Assembly (NCBI GenBank): GCA_026225015.1
Contig: JAMFRY010000212.1
Location: 1 to 15,825, forward strand
Direction: 5' to 3'
From: Alphaproteobacteria bacterium
GTDB taxonomy: Bacteria; Pseudomonadota; Alphaproteobacteria; Acetobacterales; Acetobacteraceae
DNA length: 15,825 nt
Made by a program: the position numbers and the translations under genes. Position 1 is the first letter of the stretch. Each line of letters opens with the position of its first letter. Below, one piece after another: positions 15,130 to 15,825 of this stretch. The notes below the pieces were generated by a model. The model did no database searches and had not been told where the DNA came from. It saw only the letters and a list, made by a program, of their open reading frames with translations.

Positions 15130-15825
15130 TTGGTACAGCTTCAGCATGTTGAGAAGCCTGAAACTTTCGTAGATTGTGACGCGTTTGTGGTGGGTGGCGG
15201 TCCCGCAGGGTCCACCATTGCGGCCTTGCTGGCGCAACGCGGCCGACGGGTCGTATTGGTTGAGAAAGACCGGCATCCGCGTTTCCATATCGGTGAGTCG
15301 TTATTGCCGCATAATTTGCCGTTACTTGACCAGCTTGGGGTCCGGGAGGACGTCGAGGAAAGCTCGATGCGCAAGCATGGCATCGAATTCGTCTCGGCTT
15401 TTCATGGCAAAAGCGTCAGATATGATTTTGCCGATGCCTGGGACAAGCGCTTTCCCTATGCGTTTCAGGTCCGCCGCTCGACGTTCGATCATATTCTATT
15501 GAAGAATGCGGCCACAAAAGGTGCTGAGGTTATTGAAGGGTGCCGGGTTACCGCCGTCGATTTTCCCGCCCAAGGCAACCCGACGATTACCGGCCGCGAC
15601 GAGGAGGGACAGACGCGGCGTTGGCGTGCAGGATTCGTCGTTGACGCTTCCGGGCGCGATACGCTGCTGGCGGCGCAGATGGGTATCAAGGAGCGAAATC
15701 ACAGAAATAACAGCGCCGCGATCTTTGGCCATTTCACCGGAGCGCGCCGTCTGGCGGGTCAGGCGGAAGGCAATATCACTATCGTCTGGTTCGATAATGG
15801 CTGGTTCTGGTTCATCCCGCTGGCC
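15130..15825 (+). CDS. Flavin-dependent halogenase-like FAD oxidoreductase (5' part, runs off the window)
   Basis: 232 residues are visible with no stop. The FAD fold has DAFVVGGGPAGS (17-28) with Glu45 at the end of the second strand (VVLVEK) and GESLLPHNLPLLDQLG (55-70). MRKHGIEF carries Lys82, which aligns by position with the catalytic lysine of flavin-dependent halogenases such as PltA and CmlS. GWFWFIPL (224-231) matches the W-x-W-x-I-P motif of that family. Together these favour a phenol- or pyrrole-type halogenase over geranylgeranyl reductase or a generic hydroxylase, though some halogenase-like proteins in pigment loci have no proven halogenation. No ATG or GTG is available upstream of the fold; TTG at 15130 lies 10 bases after AGGGAG and after an in-frame TAA at 15112. 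A flavin reductase partner is not in the window. Confidence 0.85.
   Translation, partial: MVQLQHVEKPETFVDCDAFVVGGGPAGSTIAALLAQRGRRVVLVEKDRHPRFHIGESLLPHNLPLLDQLGVREDVEESSMRKHGIEFVSAFHGKSVRYDFADAWDKRFPYAFQVRRSTFDHILLKNAATKGAEVIEGCRVTAVDFPAQGNPTITGRDEEGQTRRWRAGFVVDASGRDTLLAAQMGIKERNHRNNSAAIFGHFTGARRLAGQAEGNITIVWFDNGWFWFIPLA

Noticed and set aside
1..15825. tRNA, rRNA, CRISPR array or riboswitch
   Set aside because: I found no tRNA-like cloverleaf, rRNA stretch, regularly spaced direct repeat array (apart from the IS21 end) or recognisable riboswitch core by reading both strands.

Overview
The window is GC-rich bacterial DNA with dense genes, short intergenic gaps and several overlapping or near-overlapping starts. 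Codon use and protein style suggest an alphaproteobacterium (possibly an acetic-acid-bacterium or sphingomonad relative); this is inferred from the look of the proteins and is not proven by any marker gene in the window.

Left region (1-10489) is catabolic. It opens with the C-terminal part of a Rieske ring-hydroxylating oxygenase alpha subunit (2-736), closed by a strong stem-loop, then a small protein of unknown function (846-1148). A minus-strand pair follows: a 1159-residue fused indolepyruvate/arylpyruvate:ferredoxin oxidoreductase (5098 down to 1619) and a hotdog acyl-CoA thioesterase (about 1611 down to 1201) that lacks a normal start codon. A divergent plus-strand operon of three tightly packed genes begins at 5366: a KstD-like FAD dehydrogenase, a short-chain dehydrogenase, and an 802-residue protein made of two fused class III CoA-transferase domains, of which only the second keeps the catalytic Asp. 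Together these look like a route that activates a cyclic or aromatic acid with CoA, dehydrogenates it and hydroxylates it; the substrate cannot be read from the sequence.

Middle region (10490-11776) is a scar. It holds a perfect 11-bp inverted repeat, a minus-strand gene of the YwgA/Panacea-like kind, and the left end of an IS21-family element: a frameshifted 5' fragment of istA plus four tandem 23-24 bp terminal repeats. The break point of the IS lies at the ATG of the YwgA-like gene.

Right region (11800-15825) looks like the edge of a secondary-metabolism locus: a FkbO/Hyg5/XanB2-family chorismatase (makes hydroxybenzoate-type products from chorismate), convergent to a two-gene operon of a UbiE-like methyltransferase and a cation/proton antiporter, and, divergent from these, the start of a flavin-dependent halogenase-like protein that runs off the window. 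Chorismatase plus halogenase recalls xanthomonadin/aryl-polyene-type pigment loci, but no ketosynthase or acyl carrier protein is visible here.
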